Shown here in pieces: positions 17,155 to 26,273 of a DNA stretch of 64,000 nt. A model generated the notes under the pieces. The model worked only from the letters and a program-made list of their open reading frames with translations. It did not search any database and was not told the DNA's origin. Every line of letters starts with the position of its first letter. The first letter of the stretch is position 1. Where the stretch lies: NCBI GenBank assembly GCA_934096125.1, contig CAKOLB010000002.1, positions 1-64,000 on the forward strand, given 5' to 3'. The stretch comes from an uncultured Bacilli bacterium. Lineage in GTDB: Bacteria > Bacillota_I > Bacilli_A > RF39 > UBA660. A program made the position numbers and the translations under genes.

Positions 17155-19266
17155 TTAATTTATTTTAATTGTAAAATTTTTGTTTTCATCAAGAGTAATA
17201 TCCAAAGTCTTACCTGCTTCTATATTACTTTCAATGATTTTATGTGCTATTAAGTTTTCAATATTTTTAGTTATATATCTTTTTATTGGCCTTGCTCCAT
17301 AGCGAGAATCATAAGATTCTTCGATAATTTTATTTCGAGCACTACTACTTACAGATACATGAAGATAGCTTTGGCTAAGTCTTTCATTTAACTCACCAAT
17401 TAGTTTATCAACAATGTCTCCGACTACATCTTTGCCAAGAGAATTAAAGATTACTATCTCATCAATACGGTTGATAAACTCTGGTCTAAAGTTGTTTTTA
17501 AGTTCTGTTAAAACAAGTTCTTTAGCATTTGTTTCATTATCTAAAATATATTCACTACCTAAGTTACTTGTCATGATAATGATAGTATTTTTAAAGTCAA
17601 CTGTCCGGCCTTGACTATCTGTAAGTCTTCCATCATCTAAGATTTGGAGTAAGATATTGAAAACATCTTTATGAGCTTTTTCAATTTCATCGAATAAGAC
17701 AATACTATAAGGGTTTCTTCTAACAGCTTCGGTTAACTCTCCTCCCTCATCATATCCAACATATCCTGGAGGCGCTCCGACTAGCCTTGAGACATTAAAG
17801 GCTTCCATATATTCCGAACAGTCAATTCGTACCATATGTCTTTCATCATCGAAAAGTTCATAAGCAAGACTTTTGGCAACTTCCGTTTTACCAACACCGG
17901 TTGGGCCAAGAAAGATAAAGGAACCAATTGGTTTATTTGGGTCTTTAATACCACTTCGAGCTCTAATTATAGCTTCACTTACTATTTTTAAAGCTTCGTC
18001 TTGACCTTTTACTCGTCTATTTAATCTAGTAAATAAATTTAATAATTTATCTTTTTCACTAGAGACAAGTTTCGATACAGGAATGTGAGTCCATCTAGCA
18101 ATGATTTCAGCGATATTTTCTTCATCCACAACATCTGATAATATAGCACTTTTATTATCATCTTTTAAGGCTTCTAATTCTTTTTCTAAAGCTGGTATTA
18201 CCCCATGTCTTAACTTCGCACTAGTTTCTAAGTCATAAGCATTTTCAGCTTGACTTAATTTAAACTTAGCAGCTTCTAGTTCTTCTTTCTTTTTATTGAT
18301 AGTATCTTTTATCTTCTTTTCTTCTTCCCAAGAAGCTCGCATAATACTTTCTTTGTCTTTAAGCTCTTTTAATGAAGTATCAATGTCACTAATTCTTTGC
18401 TTAGATATTTCATCTTTTTCCTTTTTTAAAGCTTGCCTTTCGATTTCTAAACGCATTATCTTTCTTGTTAGCTCATCTAAAGGAGCTGGTACAGAGTCAA
18501 GTTGCATTTTAATAGTAGCACACGCTTCATCAACAAGGTCGATTGCTTTATCTGGTAAGAAACGGTCTGTTATATAACGGTCAGATAGTGTTGCAGCAGC
18601 GACTAAGGCATTATCTTTGATAGTTACGCCATGAAAGATTTCAAAACGTTCTTTTAAACCTCTTAGAATAGTGATAGTATCTGCTACATTTGGCTCACTT
18701 ACTAAGACTTTTTGAAAACGTCTTTCTAAGGCCCCATCTTTCTCGATATACTTTCGATATTCATTTAAAGTTGTTGCCCCAATAACATGGATGGCACTTC
18801 TTGCTAAAAGTGGTTTTAACATATTGGAAACATCCATTGCACCATCGCCACCTGCACCAACAATCATATGAATTTCATCGATAAACATAATGATGTTACC
18901 ATCAGAATTTTGAACTTCTTTTAAGACAGCTTTTAATCTTTCTTCAAATTCACCACGGTATTTAGCTCCCGCTACTAAAGAACCTAAGTCTAGTTCCCAA
19001 ATAGTCTTATTTTTTAAAGAACTGGGAACATCACCTTTCACAATTCTTTGGGCAAGGCCTTCCACGATAGCAGTCTTACCTACCCCAGGCTCACCAATTA
19101 AAACCGGATTATTTTTACTTTTACGAGATAAAATTCTAATTATGTTTCTGACTTCTTCATCTCGTCCAATAACAGGGTCAACTTTATTGTCTAAAACACT
19201 TTTAGTTATATCTCGGCCATATTTATTTAAAACATCTTTAAATTCTTCGTTATTTTCCGTATTCAT
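17155..19266 (-). CDS. clpB: ClpB-type disaggregase lacking the N-terminal domain
   Basis: An AAA+ chaperone that, with DnaK, pulls apart aggregates; 703 residues against about 860 for full-length ClpB. The first ATPase domain has GEPGVGKT and [13 protein letters not shown] coiled-coil M-domain (about 270-375) distinguishes it from ClpC. The second ATPase domain has GPTGVGKT and LFDEIEKAH. The usual N-terminal substrate-binding repeat is absent: the protein begins about 20 residues before the first ATPase domain. The start at ATG 19266 follows AAGGGTGA; a GTG nine bases upstream overlaps that site. A CIRCE operator covers its promoter. Confidence 0.93.
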   Translation of the reverse strand: MNTENNEEFKDVLNKYGRDITKSVLDNKVDPVIGRDEEVRNIIRILSRKSKNNPVLIGEPGVGKTAIVEGLAQRIVKGDVPSSLKNKTIWELDLGSLVAGAKYRGEFEERLKAVLKEVQNSDGNIIMFIDEIHMIVGAGGDGAMDVSNMLKPLLARSAIHVIGATTLNEYRKYIEKDGALERRFQKVLVSEPNVADTITILRGLKERFEIFHGVTIKDNALVAAATLSDRYITDRFLPDKAIDLVDEACATIKMQLDSVPAPLDELTRKIMRLEIERQALKKEKDEISKQRISDIDTSLKELKDKESIMRASWEEEKKIKDTINKKKEELEAAKFKLSQAENAYDLETSAKLRHGVIPALEKELEALKDDNKSAILSDVVDEENIAEIIARWTHIPVSKLVSSEKDKLLNLFTRLNRRVKGQDEALKIVSEAIIRARSGIKDPNKPIGSFIFLGPTGVGKTEVAKSLAYELFDDERHMVRIDCSEYMEAFNVSRLVGAPPGYVGYDEGGELTEAVRRNPYSIVLFDEIEKAHKDVFNILLQILDDGRLTDSQGRTVDFKNTIIIMTSNLGSEYILDNETNAKELVLTELKNNFRPEFINRIDEIVIFNSLGKDVVGDIVDKLIGELNERLSQSYLHVSVSSSARNKIIEESYDSRYGARPIKRYITKNIENLIAHKIIESNIEAGKTLDITLDENKNFTIKIN

Positions 19267-19295
19267 CTTTATCACCCTTTCTTCATTTCATATAT

Positions 19296-19324
19296 ATTAT
19301 AACCCTAAAATTGGCACTTGTCAA
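19296..19324 (-). promoter_or_regulatory. Promoter of clpB
   Basis: The -35 TTGACA (19324-19319) and -10 TATAAT (19301-19296) are 17 bases apart, a consensus promoter. The -35 box lies within the CIRCE operator. Confidence 0.85.
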
Positions 19325-19337
19325 TATTAAGTGCTAA
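19311..19337 (-). promoter_or_regulatory. CIRCE operator (HrcA binding site)
   Basis: The plus strand reads TTGGCACTT, nine bases, AAGTGCTAA, matching the CIRCE consensus TTAGCACTC-N9-GAGTGCTAA at 15 of 18 arm positions. It overlaps the clpB -35 box, so heat-shock repression by HrcA is expected. It abuts the stop codon of the upstream gene at 19338. Confidence 0.85.
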
Positions 19338-20216
19338 TTATTGTTTTCTAATGCTTATAGTATCTGTTTCATTTAAATGGCCAATTAAAAGACTGGAATT
19401 TACATCATGATTGGGGATATTATTTTTTACTTTATCCTCATCAAAGTTGGCATAACAATACCGGCATAAGTGAAGGCATGTATTATACGCACCGATATCT
19501 ACTAACTGCCGGCAACCACAAGAGCGACTTTGCCACTTAAGGTATTTTTTCCCAGTTAGTTTAAAGGCTAGTTCTTTACTTAAACAAACTTCATTTTGAA
19601 AACCATAAATGGTAAAATCTATCTTTTCATTACAAGTTTGAATGCTCATGCCATTTTCATGGGCTATGCGGGCAAAATTTTTTCCAAGTTCTTCATAGTC
19701 TTTGTCTTTAAAAGGAATTACTTTCAAGTATGGAAGATTTTTAGAGACATTTTGATAATTATCCAAAAAAGAAATAATGATATGTTTAGTACTTCCTTTT
19801 AAAAGATGACAAAGTCTTGCAAAAGCTTTGATGTGATACTCTAAAGAATATTTAGGACTTAAAAAGATTGGGTCATAACGAATATAGATGTTATCAGGAT
19901 CTATCGTCTTACTTAAAGCACAAACACTTTCAATAATACTTGTTTTATCTTTAACATTAAGCTCGATATCATTTTGATATGGGGTAATAGTAATATGGAA
20001 GATAATGGGTTTTGTAAATAAATGTAAGTGTGGGAGGATGGGTCTTGGGTTTTTAGTACAAAAAAGGTAAAGAGATACATCTTTAAAGTATATTCTACTT
20101 ACCATTTGGGGATAAAAGGGATTACGAACATCCACAAAACCAGCTTTTAAGCGGTTAATAAGCCATGGGGTATAAAAGGCTACAATATCTGTTCTGCCAC
20201 TTATATTAAGTATCAT
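19338..20216 (-). CDS. DUF1848 family protein with a C-terminal Cys cluster
   Basis: The product has 292 residues. It begins ISGRTDIVAFYTPWLINRL and carries ISFLDNY in the middle, as in DUF1848 proteins. Near the end (CGCRQLVDIGAY, then CLHLCRYCYANF) a CxxxCxxC pattern suggests an iron-sulfur cluster, although it lies at the C-terminus and not near the start as in typical radical SAM enzymes. The biochemical role of the family is unknown to me. The gene overlaps the preceding XRE regulator by 4 bases (ATGA), so the two are translated together. Confidence 0.75.
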   Translation of the reverse strand: MILNISGRTDIVAFYTPWLINRLKAGFVDVRNPFYPQMVSRIYFKDVSLYLFCTKNPRPILPHLHLFTKPIIFHITITPYQNDIELNVKDKTSIIESVCALSKTIDPDNIYIRYDPIFLSPKYSLEYHIKAFARLCHLLKGSTKHIIISFLDNYQNVSKNLPYLKVIPFKDKDYEELGKNFARIAHENGMSIQTCNEKIDFTIYGFQNEVCLSKELAFKLTGKKYLKWQSRSCGCRQLVDIGAYNTCLHLCRYCYANFDEDKVKNNIPNHDVNSSLLIGHLNETDTISIRKQ

Positions 20217-20905
20217 TTGGTATCACAGGTACTTTCTAGTTTTAAAGGTATTTTGTGAAGCATATTTTCTCCATCTTTTGTAGTAGCATCTATCTCTAGG
20301 TATAAGGAGTTATTTTGATATGTTTTACATACTTTATCATAGTTATTTACTTTAAAAGAAATTTGAGATAGATACTCATCCAAGGTTATATCTTTTTTGC
20401 CATTATAGGTAAATGTCTTAATTTCTTTAGTTACATCTTTATTTTTTTCATAAAGTGTACAAGTTATCTTTGTGTATTTGGGAAGAGATTTTTTTCCACA
20501 ATAATTAATATTACTTATATATATTGATGATTTACTTTCGTTATACGCAATACTTCCATAAAGGGTAAACTCCTTGCAAGTGGCACTGATAGTTTTAAAC
20601 TCAAATTTTTTATGAGTAGATACCTCATAGATAATAAATGTACTAGCTAAAGCTATAATTATAAGAAGAAAGATAATAATGGTCTTCTTTTTCTTCATAG
20701 GTTTGGCTTCTAAAAGGTCATCAAGAAGCATGTTATGGCTTTCACATATTTGTTTTAAAATGCCTATGTCTGGAATGCTCTTGCCATTTTCCCACTTCGA
20801 AACAGCTTGGGCGGTGACATTATACTTTTTAGCAAACTCGCTTTGACTTAGATGCTCTTCTTTCCGAATTTTCTTAATAAAAATGCCAATTTTTTCTTGA
20901 TTCAT
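20213..20905 (-). CDS. Membrane-anchored XRE-family regulator
   Basis: The product has 230 residues. An N-terminal Cro/C1 helix-turn-helix covers about 5-60 (LSQSEFAKKYNVTAQAVSKW). A charged linker and one membrane segment (about 72-92) follow, then an extracytoplasmic domain of about 135 residues. This design suggests a one-component membrane-bound regulator that responds to an outside signal. The outer domain is not recognised. It is coupled to the DUF1848 gene by a 4-base overlap. Confidence 0.75.
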   Translation of the reverse strand: MNQEKIGIFIKKIRKEEHLSQSEFAKKYNVTAQAVSKWENGKSIPDIGILKQICESHNMLLDDLLEAKPMKKKKTIIIFLLIIIALASTFIIYEVSTHKKFEFKTISATCKEFTLYGSIAYNESKSSIYISNINYCGKKSLPKYTKITCTLYEKNKDVTKEIKTFTYNGKKDITLDEYLSQISFKVNNYDKVCKTYQNNSLYLEIDATTKDGENMLHKIPLKLESTCDTK

Positions 20906-21037
20906 ACTTTTTCACCACTACTTTATATAACCTAACTTCATTTTGTTATAAGCTTTTTCAGTATATTCTATCTTATTAGTAGCCTCCCTTGGTTAGATAA
21001 CTAAACTAATTATACCATAGGTCTTCAATAAAAAAAA

Positions 21038-21051
21038 TCACCAATTGGTGA
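21038..21051 (-). terminator. Terminator of cotE
   Basis: The palindrome TCACCAATTGGTGA directly follows the cotE stop. On the minus strand it is followed by eight T. Confidence 0.7.
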
Positions 21052-21588
21052 CTAATTTTCTTCACTTAAATAGTTATCATCAAGGTTATCTACGGCACTA
21101 TCTAAATTTTCTTCATCAATTATTTCATCATAATCATCATCGTCTTCTTCGACACTTATTTTCACCTTTGTATCTCCCACTATTTCTACGCCCATTTCTT
21201 TTTCAATGTCTAAAAGAACATTATCATTTTCGATTTTTACATTACTAACCGTTGGTTGTTTTAAACATCTAACAATAACTTCCGATATATCTTTACTGCT
21301 TTCTCCATCGCGAATTGGAACATTTAACTGGTCACTATAATTAAATCTCTTGGTTGAAACAGCAGTTTTTTTATCTTTGTCATATGAGTACCAAACGTTA
21401 ACATCAAATGAACCATTTACATCAACAGTACTACCTCCATTTTTAACTCCATTAAAAGCATGATTTATAACCCAACAACCTAAAATAGTATTAGGTAATT
21501 CTTCCGGAGTTAAGGTGAAGTTATTGCTACTTGTTTTTTTAGCTTTTCCGATAACAGCTTTAGTTACTATTTCTCTATAACTTGCCAA
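21052..21588 (-). CDS. cotE: Spore outer-coat morphogenetic protein CotE
   Basis: In Bacilli this protein assembles the outer spore coat. The product has 178 residues and matches B. subtilis CotE along its length: ASYREIVTKAVIGKAKK at the start, the LGCWVINHAF, DVNVWYSYDKDKKT and VVGDTKV-type blocks, and a very acidic tail (EEDDDDYDEIIDEEN). The start is TTG at 21588 with a well-placed AGGAGAG site. Upstream CATATATT resembles a sigma-E -10 box, but the -35 is unclear. It stands alone, just left of the inserted ATPase module. Confidence 0.88.
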   Translation of the reverse strand: MASYREIVTKAVIGKAKKTSSNNFTLTPEELPNTILGCWVINHAFNGVKNGGSTVDVNGSFDVNVWYSYDKDKKTAVSTKRFNYSDQLNVPIRDGESSKDISEVIVRCLKQPTVSNVKIENDNVLLDIEKEMGVEIVGDTKVKISVEEDDDDYDEIIDEENLDSAVDNLDDNYLSEEN

Positions 21589-21732
21589 AATATCACTCTC
21601 CTAGTTTAAATATATGCAGAGCCGTGACAAATGTACACATTTTTATAAACGGGAATTAAAGATAAAGGTTTAAAAAATTAATAACGCCATAATAATGCAA
21701 TAATAAATTTTTTCATAACTTATTAATTAAAA

Positions 21733-21770
21733 AGTCAAGTGCAACTTTTTATGAATAAGCCTATACTGTT
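21733..21770. repeat. Possible IS30 end remnant left of the ATPase module
   Basis: The words AAGTGCAAC and ATGAATAAGCCTATA occur here close together. The IS30 remnant has the same order at 443-485 (AAGTGCAAC, then ATGAATAACCTATA), with extra bases between. This suggests a decayed element end, but the match is short and imperfect. Confidence 0.35.
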
Positions 21771-21813
21771 TATATGATGTTTTATGCTAGAATATACGCC
21801 ATATCAAGCAGAA

Positions 21814-21845
21814 AATCTCAAAGTTTTACACTTTGAGATTTTTTT
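21814..21845. terminator. Stem-loop at the 3' end of the ATPase module
   Basis: A perfect 11-base stem, AATCTCAAAGT with ACTTTGAGATT, has a five-base loop. Seven T follow on the plus strand and a weak T-run follows on the minus strand. It overlaps the stop of the gene ending at 21844. A related hairpin lies at the other end of the module (24481-24512). Confidence 0.55.
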
Positions 21846-22731
21846 ATCTTCTTAACTTTTTAATATGTTCCAATTTAACTTTTTCACTTGTAAATTTATT
21901 AATATAATCAAACATAGAATTAGCATCATCAATAATATCGTATCCTTGTACACCCATTTCTTCTGGGCGACAAATTACAATATCATTTTCTGCTAGTTCA
22001 ATCACTTTTCTAATAGTATAATCATCACATGTTCTGCCATAGACACCAGTCCAATCTCTTGTTATATCAGGCGTTTGTTCCATCAATCTAAATACTAATC
22101 TTCTAAAAAATGATGGATGAGAAAGTGGAAAAAATAGTTTTTGAATATTAAGTCTTTCACCACTTCTTTTTAAATTTAATTTAACATAGTGTATTTGATC
22201 GTATTCACTAGACATAGTAAATACATTTAATCCAACACTAAATCCCATATTCTCAAGCATTTCTACAATACTCAAGGTTATTGCACCACGATTAAAGATT
22301 TCATTTGAAGATGCCATAGCTAAATTTGCAGCATTGTAATATATATCTATATGTTGTCGTTTAGGATACTGTCTATTAAGCATAGATAATGGATTACCTT
22401 CAAGATATGCTTTTACATCTGGAGCATAGCCAACATAGAAATTGTATTGTTTGCTTTTTTTATTTGACATTTTGATATATTTTTCTAATGTATTTTTAAG
22501 TTCTACAAGTTTATCAAAATTTTCATGATAACCATATTTACATAATTCTTTTGCTTCATCCAATGATCTTGTTTTACAAAAATCATAACTACCAGTTTCA
22601 CTAGATAAATCTCTATGTCTCCATACATCACTATTTACTGGTGCTGTTTCAATATATTCAAGAAATTCAGTTATGGAATCAAAGTCATATTCCATAACAT
22701 TATAATCACCTTTTTTATAGTACTTATACAT
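21844..22731 (-). CDS. Partner protein of the AAA+ ATPase (phage-like, DUF7192-type)
   Basis: The product has 295 residues with no signal peptide. Its middle (VGYAPDVKAYLEGNPLSML, then NRGAITLSIVEMLENMGFSV) resembles proteins encoded next to CbbQ/CobS-type ATPases in phages, which I recall under the DUF7192 label. A von Willebrand-A-like or chelatase-like fold is possible but unproven. The ATG at 22731 begins one base after the ATPase stop; ATG 22695 with an upstream AAAGGTGA is an alternative. The two genes form one transcriptional unit. The function is unknown. Confidence 0.6.
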   Translation of the reverse strand: MYKYYKKGDYNVMEYDFDSITEFLEYIETAPVNSDVWRHRDLSSETGSYDFCKTRSLDEAKELCKYGYHENFDKLVELKNTLEKYIKMSNKKSKQYNFYVGYAPDVKAYLEGNPLSMLNRQYPKRQHIDIYYNAANLAMASSNEIFNRGAITLSIVEMLENMGFSVGLNVFTMSSEYDQIHYVKLNLKRSGERLNIQKLFFPLSHPSFFRRLVFRLMEQTPDITRDWTGVYGRTCDDYTIRKVIELAENDIVICRPEEMGVQGYDIIDDANSMFDYINKFTSEKVKLEHIKKLRR

Positions 22732-22732
22732 A

Positions 22733-24466
22733 TTATCTACTCAATCTTAAACGCTTAATACCATCATAATATTTATTATTTGAACTTACATTTTGCATAT
22801 TACCTATTATTGTATTAACATCATCTTGACCTAAATTCTTAACAACATTAGATGTTAAAGTGTCTTGTACAGGTATTCCGTTTATTTCCTTTTTATATAC
22901 TTTTCCAATACCACGAGTGGAAACTATATGAGGAATTTTAGATTGATAAACAGCGTTTCTAAATGCCCACATAAATTGTAATACTTCGTCATTTGGATAT
23001 AATGCTCTTTCTAAGTTTGTATCATAATCAAAGAAGATATTATCAAATCTATCAAGAGTAGCTCCATCTAGTGCATTTCTACCTACATACTGTAAATCTG
23101 CACCTTTTCCCCAAGTATTAGCTGCTGCTATTATTCTAAAATCTGGATGTCTATCTATTGTTTCATGTGGAAATGCCATATATCCATTAGCTAACGCTGA
23201 GTTAATAACAATAAGTGCTGAAGGATCAGAGTTATCTATTTCATCTAAAAAGAATATTCCTCCATTTTTAAACGCTTTATAAAACTCTGTATCCCTATAA
23301 TTACCACCTGCATCAATAAATCCAGTTAACTTAAATTCATTTGAAGCATTATTTGTATAATACATGTGTTGTCCTAAAGCATCAGCAACTTGTGATACAG
23401 CAACATTCTTACCACTACCTGCTGGTCCAATTAACATAATTGGTTCATCTAATTGAACTTGAGATAATATTTGTTCAAACTTCTCATGGTAAAAGCCACC
23501 TTTTGTTTGCCCTAATACTGTATCTCCTAACTTTATTATATGAACTACTGGAACATCAATTTTACTAGCATATTCCTCTAATTTCTCATCAAATAGCTCA
23601 TTTAGTTTTGTTGTTACCTCATTTTCTAAACTAAATTCTTGAAGTGTATCTTTAATAATTGTTAATATTTGCTTTTTTGTTTCTGTATCTAATTCATTTA
23701 ATATAAAATTACTTACTCTTTGTTTTGGATCTCCAGAAGTAAGATATTGTTCTATTTTTGTTCTTATAGCTTCATCTGTTACTTGAACTAATAAAGCATT
23801 TAAACCATCAATAATTGAATATGCATTTTGTTTAGTCTTTTTTATTAAAGCTGGATTTTTATCTTTTTCATATTTTTCTCCATCTAGCGTATATAATTCT
23901 CCATCTTTCATATAAGTGTTTTCATCCATTTCATATACTTCATTACATAATTGTTTCAATGTAGACTCATCATTAGAAAACATCAATTCATGATTCATCT
24001 TTGTATATCCATAATACAAATGAGTATATTTACTATTTGGTTCTGTAACTCCTGCAACAATGCTTCCTCTATTACTATCATATATAACTGAACAAAAGTG
24101 CATATATTGGCTCAATTTTTTAAACATGTTTTCTCTGTTATCACCGTATAAGAAATTAGTAATTCTTTGATGCCTATCAGCATCATCAAGACCATAACCT
24201 GAGAAACTCCTACATGCTCTTTCCACTTCATTTTGATTATAACCATTTACAGATAATATCCCAGTATTTGAACTATAATGTGGATCTCTATCTTCTGTAT
24301 AATCATCATAAACTACTTTAGCAAATATTAAATCATTATCAGCTTTATATTTTACTGTATAACCACTTGGACAATTTCTATCTAATACCCTATAAATATC
24401 ATCTCTATCATATTCTTGTCCTTTATAGGCAATAAAAATTTGCCCACTTTTCTCTGTATTTTCCAT
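22733..24466 (-). CDS. CbbQ/MoxR-type AAA+ ATPase with a large N-terminal region
   Basis: The product has 577 residues. The C-terminal AAA+ domain (about 315-530) has Walker A GPAGSGKN at 347-354, with Asn in place of the usual Thr/Ser, and Walker B FFLDEID at 405-411. TGFIDAGG and the AANTWGKGADLQYVGRNALD block follow. The first 310 residues are not recognised and end in a helical segment (about 215-300). MoxR/CbbQ ATPases usually remodel or load a client made by the neighbouring gene, here 21844-22731. It starts at ATG 24466 behind AGGGGGG. The pair looks horizontally acquired. Confidence 0.75.
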   Translation of the reverse strand: MENTEKSGQIFIAYKGQEYDRDDIYRVLDRNCPSGYTVKYKADNDLIFAKVVYDDYTEDRDPHYSSNTGILSVNGYNQNEVERACRSFSGYGLDDADRHQRITNFLYGDNRENMFKKLSQYMHFCSVIYDSNRGSIVAGVTEPNSKYTHLYYGYTKMNHELMFSNDESTLKQLCNEVYEMDENTYMKDGELYTLDGEKYEKDKNPALIKKTKQNAYSIIDGLNALLVQVTDEAIRTKIEQYLTSGDPKQRVSNFILNELDTETKKQILTIIKDTLQEFSLENEVTTKLNELFDEKLEEYASKIDVPVVHIIKLGDTVLGQTKGGFYHEKFEQILSQVQLDEPIMLIGPAGSGKNVAVSQVADALGQHMYYTNNASNEFKLTGFIDAGGNYRDTEFYKAFKNGGIFFLDEIDNSDPSALIVINSALANGYMAFPHETIDRHPDFRIIAAANTWGKGADLQYVGRNALDGATLDRFDNIFFDYDTNLERALYPNDEVLQFMWAFRNAVYQSKIPHIVSTRGIGKVYKKEINGIPVQDTLTSNVVKNLGQDDVNTIIGNMQNVSSNNKYYDGIKRLRLSR

Positions 24467-24480
24467 ATTACCCCCCTAAC

Positions 24481-24512
24481 AATCTCAAAGTATAATACTT
24501 TGGGGCTTTTTT
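24481..24512. repeat. Hairpin at the 5' edge of the ATPase module, related to 21814-21845
   Basis: AATCTCAAAGT and ACTTTG are shared with the hairpin at 21814-21845, and both are followed by seven T on the plus strand. No plus-strand gene reads into it. It may be the right-hand copy of a boundary repeat, or a relic terminator of a lost plus-strand gene. Confidence 0.4.
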
Positions 24513-24565
24513 TGATGCCCATATATAATACCATAATTTTTTTAAATGTCAATAATAGGCGAATA

Positions 24566-24610
24566 TGTTAATTTAAATTTGAAGTGTTGCACTTCAAATT
24601 TAAATTAACA
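24566..24610. repeat. 45-base perfect palindrome identical to the IS30 left end
   Basis: Two 20-base arms (24566-24585 and 24591-24610) pair exactly around five bases. Read on the minus strand, 24610-24580 is identical to 425-455 of the IS30 remnant (31 bases). It therefore contains an IS end rather than a host terminator. It lies between the divergent ATPase module and the HIT gene. Confidence 0.75.
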
Positions 24611-24623
24611 ATTTTTTCATAAC

Positions 24624-24653
24624 TAGACAAAAATAGAGATATTTTGCTATACT
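24624..24653 (+). promoter_or_regulatory. Promoter of the HIT-capA unit
   Basis: A TAGACA -35 (24624-24629) and a TATACT -10 (24648-24653) are separated by 18 bases. The ATG lies 17 bases further on. Confidence 0.55.
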
Positions 24654-24669
24654 TAAACTGGTGATAAAA

Positions 24670-25047
24670 ATGAAGGATGATTGTTTATTTTGTAAGATTG
24701 TGAGGGGAGAAGTTCCGTCTTTAAAGCTTTATGAAGATGAGGATGTTTTAGTAATGCTGGATGCATATCCTGATACAGATGGACATACACTTGTAATACC
24801 TAAGAAACATTATGTAGATATCTATGAAGTGCCAAAAGAAATGCTTCAAAAAATGATTGATACAGGCAAAATAATGGCTAAAGATATAATGAATAAAATG
24901 CCAAGAAGTAGTATGACGTTTTTAGTGAATTATGGCGATGCTCAAATTATTAAACATATTCATTTACATTTGCTACCAAATTTTGGAGATAAAGAAAATG
25001 TACTTGGAAAAGATAAAGTTTATGAAATACTAACAAAGGATAAGTAA
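24670..25047 (+). CDS. HIT family nucleotide hydrolase/transferase
   Basis: A cytosolic protein of 125 residues of the histidine-triad family (HinT-like), hydrolysing purine nucleoside phosphoramidates or similar. The sequence has CLFCKIVRGEVPS at the start and the triad HIHLHLLP at about 98-105. The start chosen is ATG 24670, with GGTGA as ribosome site; the GTG at 24661 is part of that site. Its TAA overlaps the ATG of the CapA-like gene by one base, so the two are coupled. Confidence 0.88.
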   Translation: MKDDCLFCKIVRGEVPSLKLYEDEDVLVMLDAYPDTDGHTLVIPKKHYVDIYEVPKEMLQKMIDTGKIMAKDIMNKMPRSSMTFLVNYGDAQIIKHIHLHLLPNFGDKENVLGKDKVYEILTKDK

Positions 25048-26255
25048 TGAAAAGGAAGAAAAGAAGAAAAGTTAAAAGAGAAATTAAAATTACTACTACA
25101 CTAGTATGCATTATACTCTTAGTCTTTGCTGGAATTTTATACACTAAAACCTTTAAAAATAATAGTAGTAATGTTAAAGATAATGATAATAAAGTAATTA
25201 AGGCTTTAAAAAAAGAAGAAAATATAAAGAAAATTAAACTTCTGGCAACTGGAGATGGACTTATTCATAGCGTGATATTTAAGTCTTATCAAAATGCCAA
25301 TGGAGGATTTGATTTCACACCAGCTTTAAGTGATGTTAAAGATATTGTTAGTGATTATGATATTGCCTATTACAATCAAGAGACGCCGATGGGAGATGCT
25401 ACTTTAGATTACTCAGGATATCCAAGGTTTTATGTTCCTAAAGAATTTGGTGATGCTATGATGGATGCAGGATTTAATACAGTATCTTTAGCATCTAATC
25501 ACTCACTTGACCGGGGTGAAGCAGGAATTTTGCAAACAGTAAAATACTATAAAACTACTAACCTTTTATATAATGGGATAAACGATAGCAAAGAGATGCG
25601 AAATAATTATATAATAAAAGAGAAAAATGGAATAACTTATACCCTGCTTTCATACACAACACTTACCAATGGGCTTTCAGTTCCAGCGGGAAAAGATTAT
25701 CTTTTAAATATTTATGATGAAGAAAAAGTTAAAGAAGATATTAAAAATGTTAGAGATAAAGTTGATGTTTTAATTGTAGCAATGCACTGGGGAGAAGAAT
25801 ATCAAAGTAGTCCAAATGATAGTCAAAAACAAATAGCAAAGACGTTAACAGATGCTGGCGTAGATATAATAATTGGTAATCATCCTCATATCTTGCAACC
25901 TATTACCAAAATAAATGATACTATCGTGATGTATTCACTTGGTAATTTTATATCTAATCAATATGGAAATGATGATTATAACAAACTAGTTGGGTTTATG
26001 GCAACACTAGATATAACTAAAAAAGATAAGGAAATTATAATAGATAATTTAGGGGGAGAAATGATATTTACGAAGTATGATGGTAATCCTTTGACAACTG
26101 CAGTACATAGTAATCATAAAGTAATACCTTTTAGTAAAATGACTGATAATAGATATTTAAATGATTATGAAAGAATATATAATAAGTATGCTGATGTTTT
26201 AAAGTCTTATGGAGAAAATATTAATATTACACCGATTGGAGGAAGCGTAAATTAG
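25047..26255 (+). CDS. CapA-like (PGA_cap) metallophosphatase-fold protein, membrane-anchored
   Basis: The product has 402 residues with a Lys/Arg-rich start and one membrane segment (about 14-32). The outer domain shows the CapA pattern: LLATGDGLIHS, AYYNQETPMG, SLASNHSLDRGEAG, VAMHWGEEY and GNHPHILQPI with SLGNFIS. CapA proteins are linked to poly-gamma-glutamate capsule synthesis, but many homologs stand alone as here, so the substrate is uncertain. The stop codon lies within its own terminator hairpin. Confidence 0.85.
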   Translation: MKRKKRRKVKREIKITTTLVCIILLVFAGILYTKTFKNNSSNVKDNDNKVIKALKKEENIKKIKLLATGDGLIHSVIFKSYQNANGGFDFTPALSDVKDIVSDYDIAYYNQETPMGDATLDYSGYPRFYVPKEFGDAMMDAGFNTVSLASNHSLDRGEAGILQTVKYYKTTNLLYNGINDSKEMRNNYIIKEKNGITYTLLSYTTLTNGLSVPAGKDYLLNIYDEEKVKEDIKNVRDKVDVLIVAMHWGEEYQSSPNDSQKQIAKTLTDAGVDIIIGNHPHILQPITKINDTIVMYSLGNFISNQYGNDDYNKLVGFMATLDITKKDKEIIIDNLGGEMIFTKYDGNPLTTAVHSNHKVIPFSKMTDNRYLNDYERIYNKYADVLKSYGENINITPIGGSVN

Positions 26256-26266
26256 CTTCTTTTTTT
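26241..26266 (+). terminator. Terminator of the HIT-capA unit
   Basis: GAAGC and GCTTC arms surround the stop codon and are followed by seven T on the plus strand. Confidence 0.7.
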
Positions 26267-26273
26267 ACTAAAA

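Noticed and set aside
17155..19266. ClpC rather than ClpB
   Set aside because: The long coiled-coil M-domain between the two ATPase domains is of ClpB type.
24481..24512. T-box or riboswitch for the HIT gene
   Set aside because: The hairpin lacks T-box signature bases and lies upstream of the likely HIT promoter at 24624-24653.
24566..24610. Long palindrome taken as an intrinsic terminator
   Set aside because: No gene on either strand reads into it, there is no T-run, and 31 bases match the IS30 end at 425-455.
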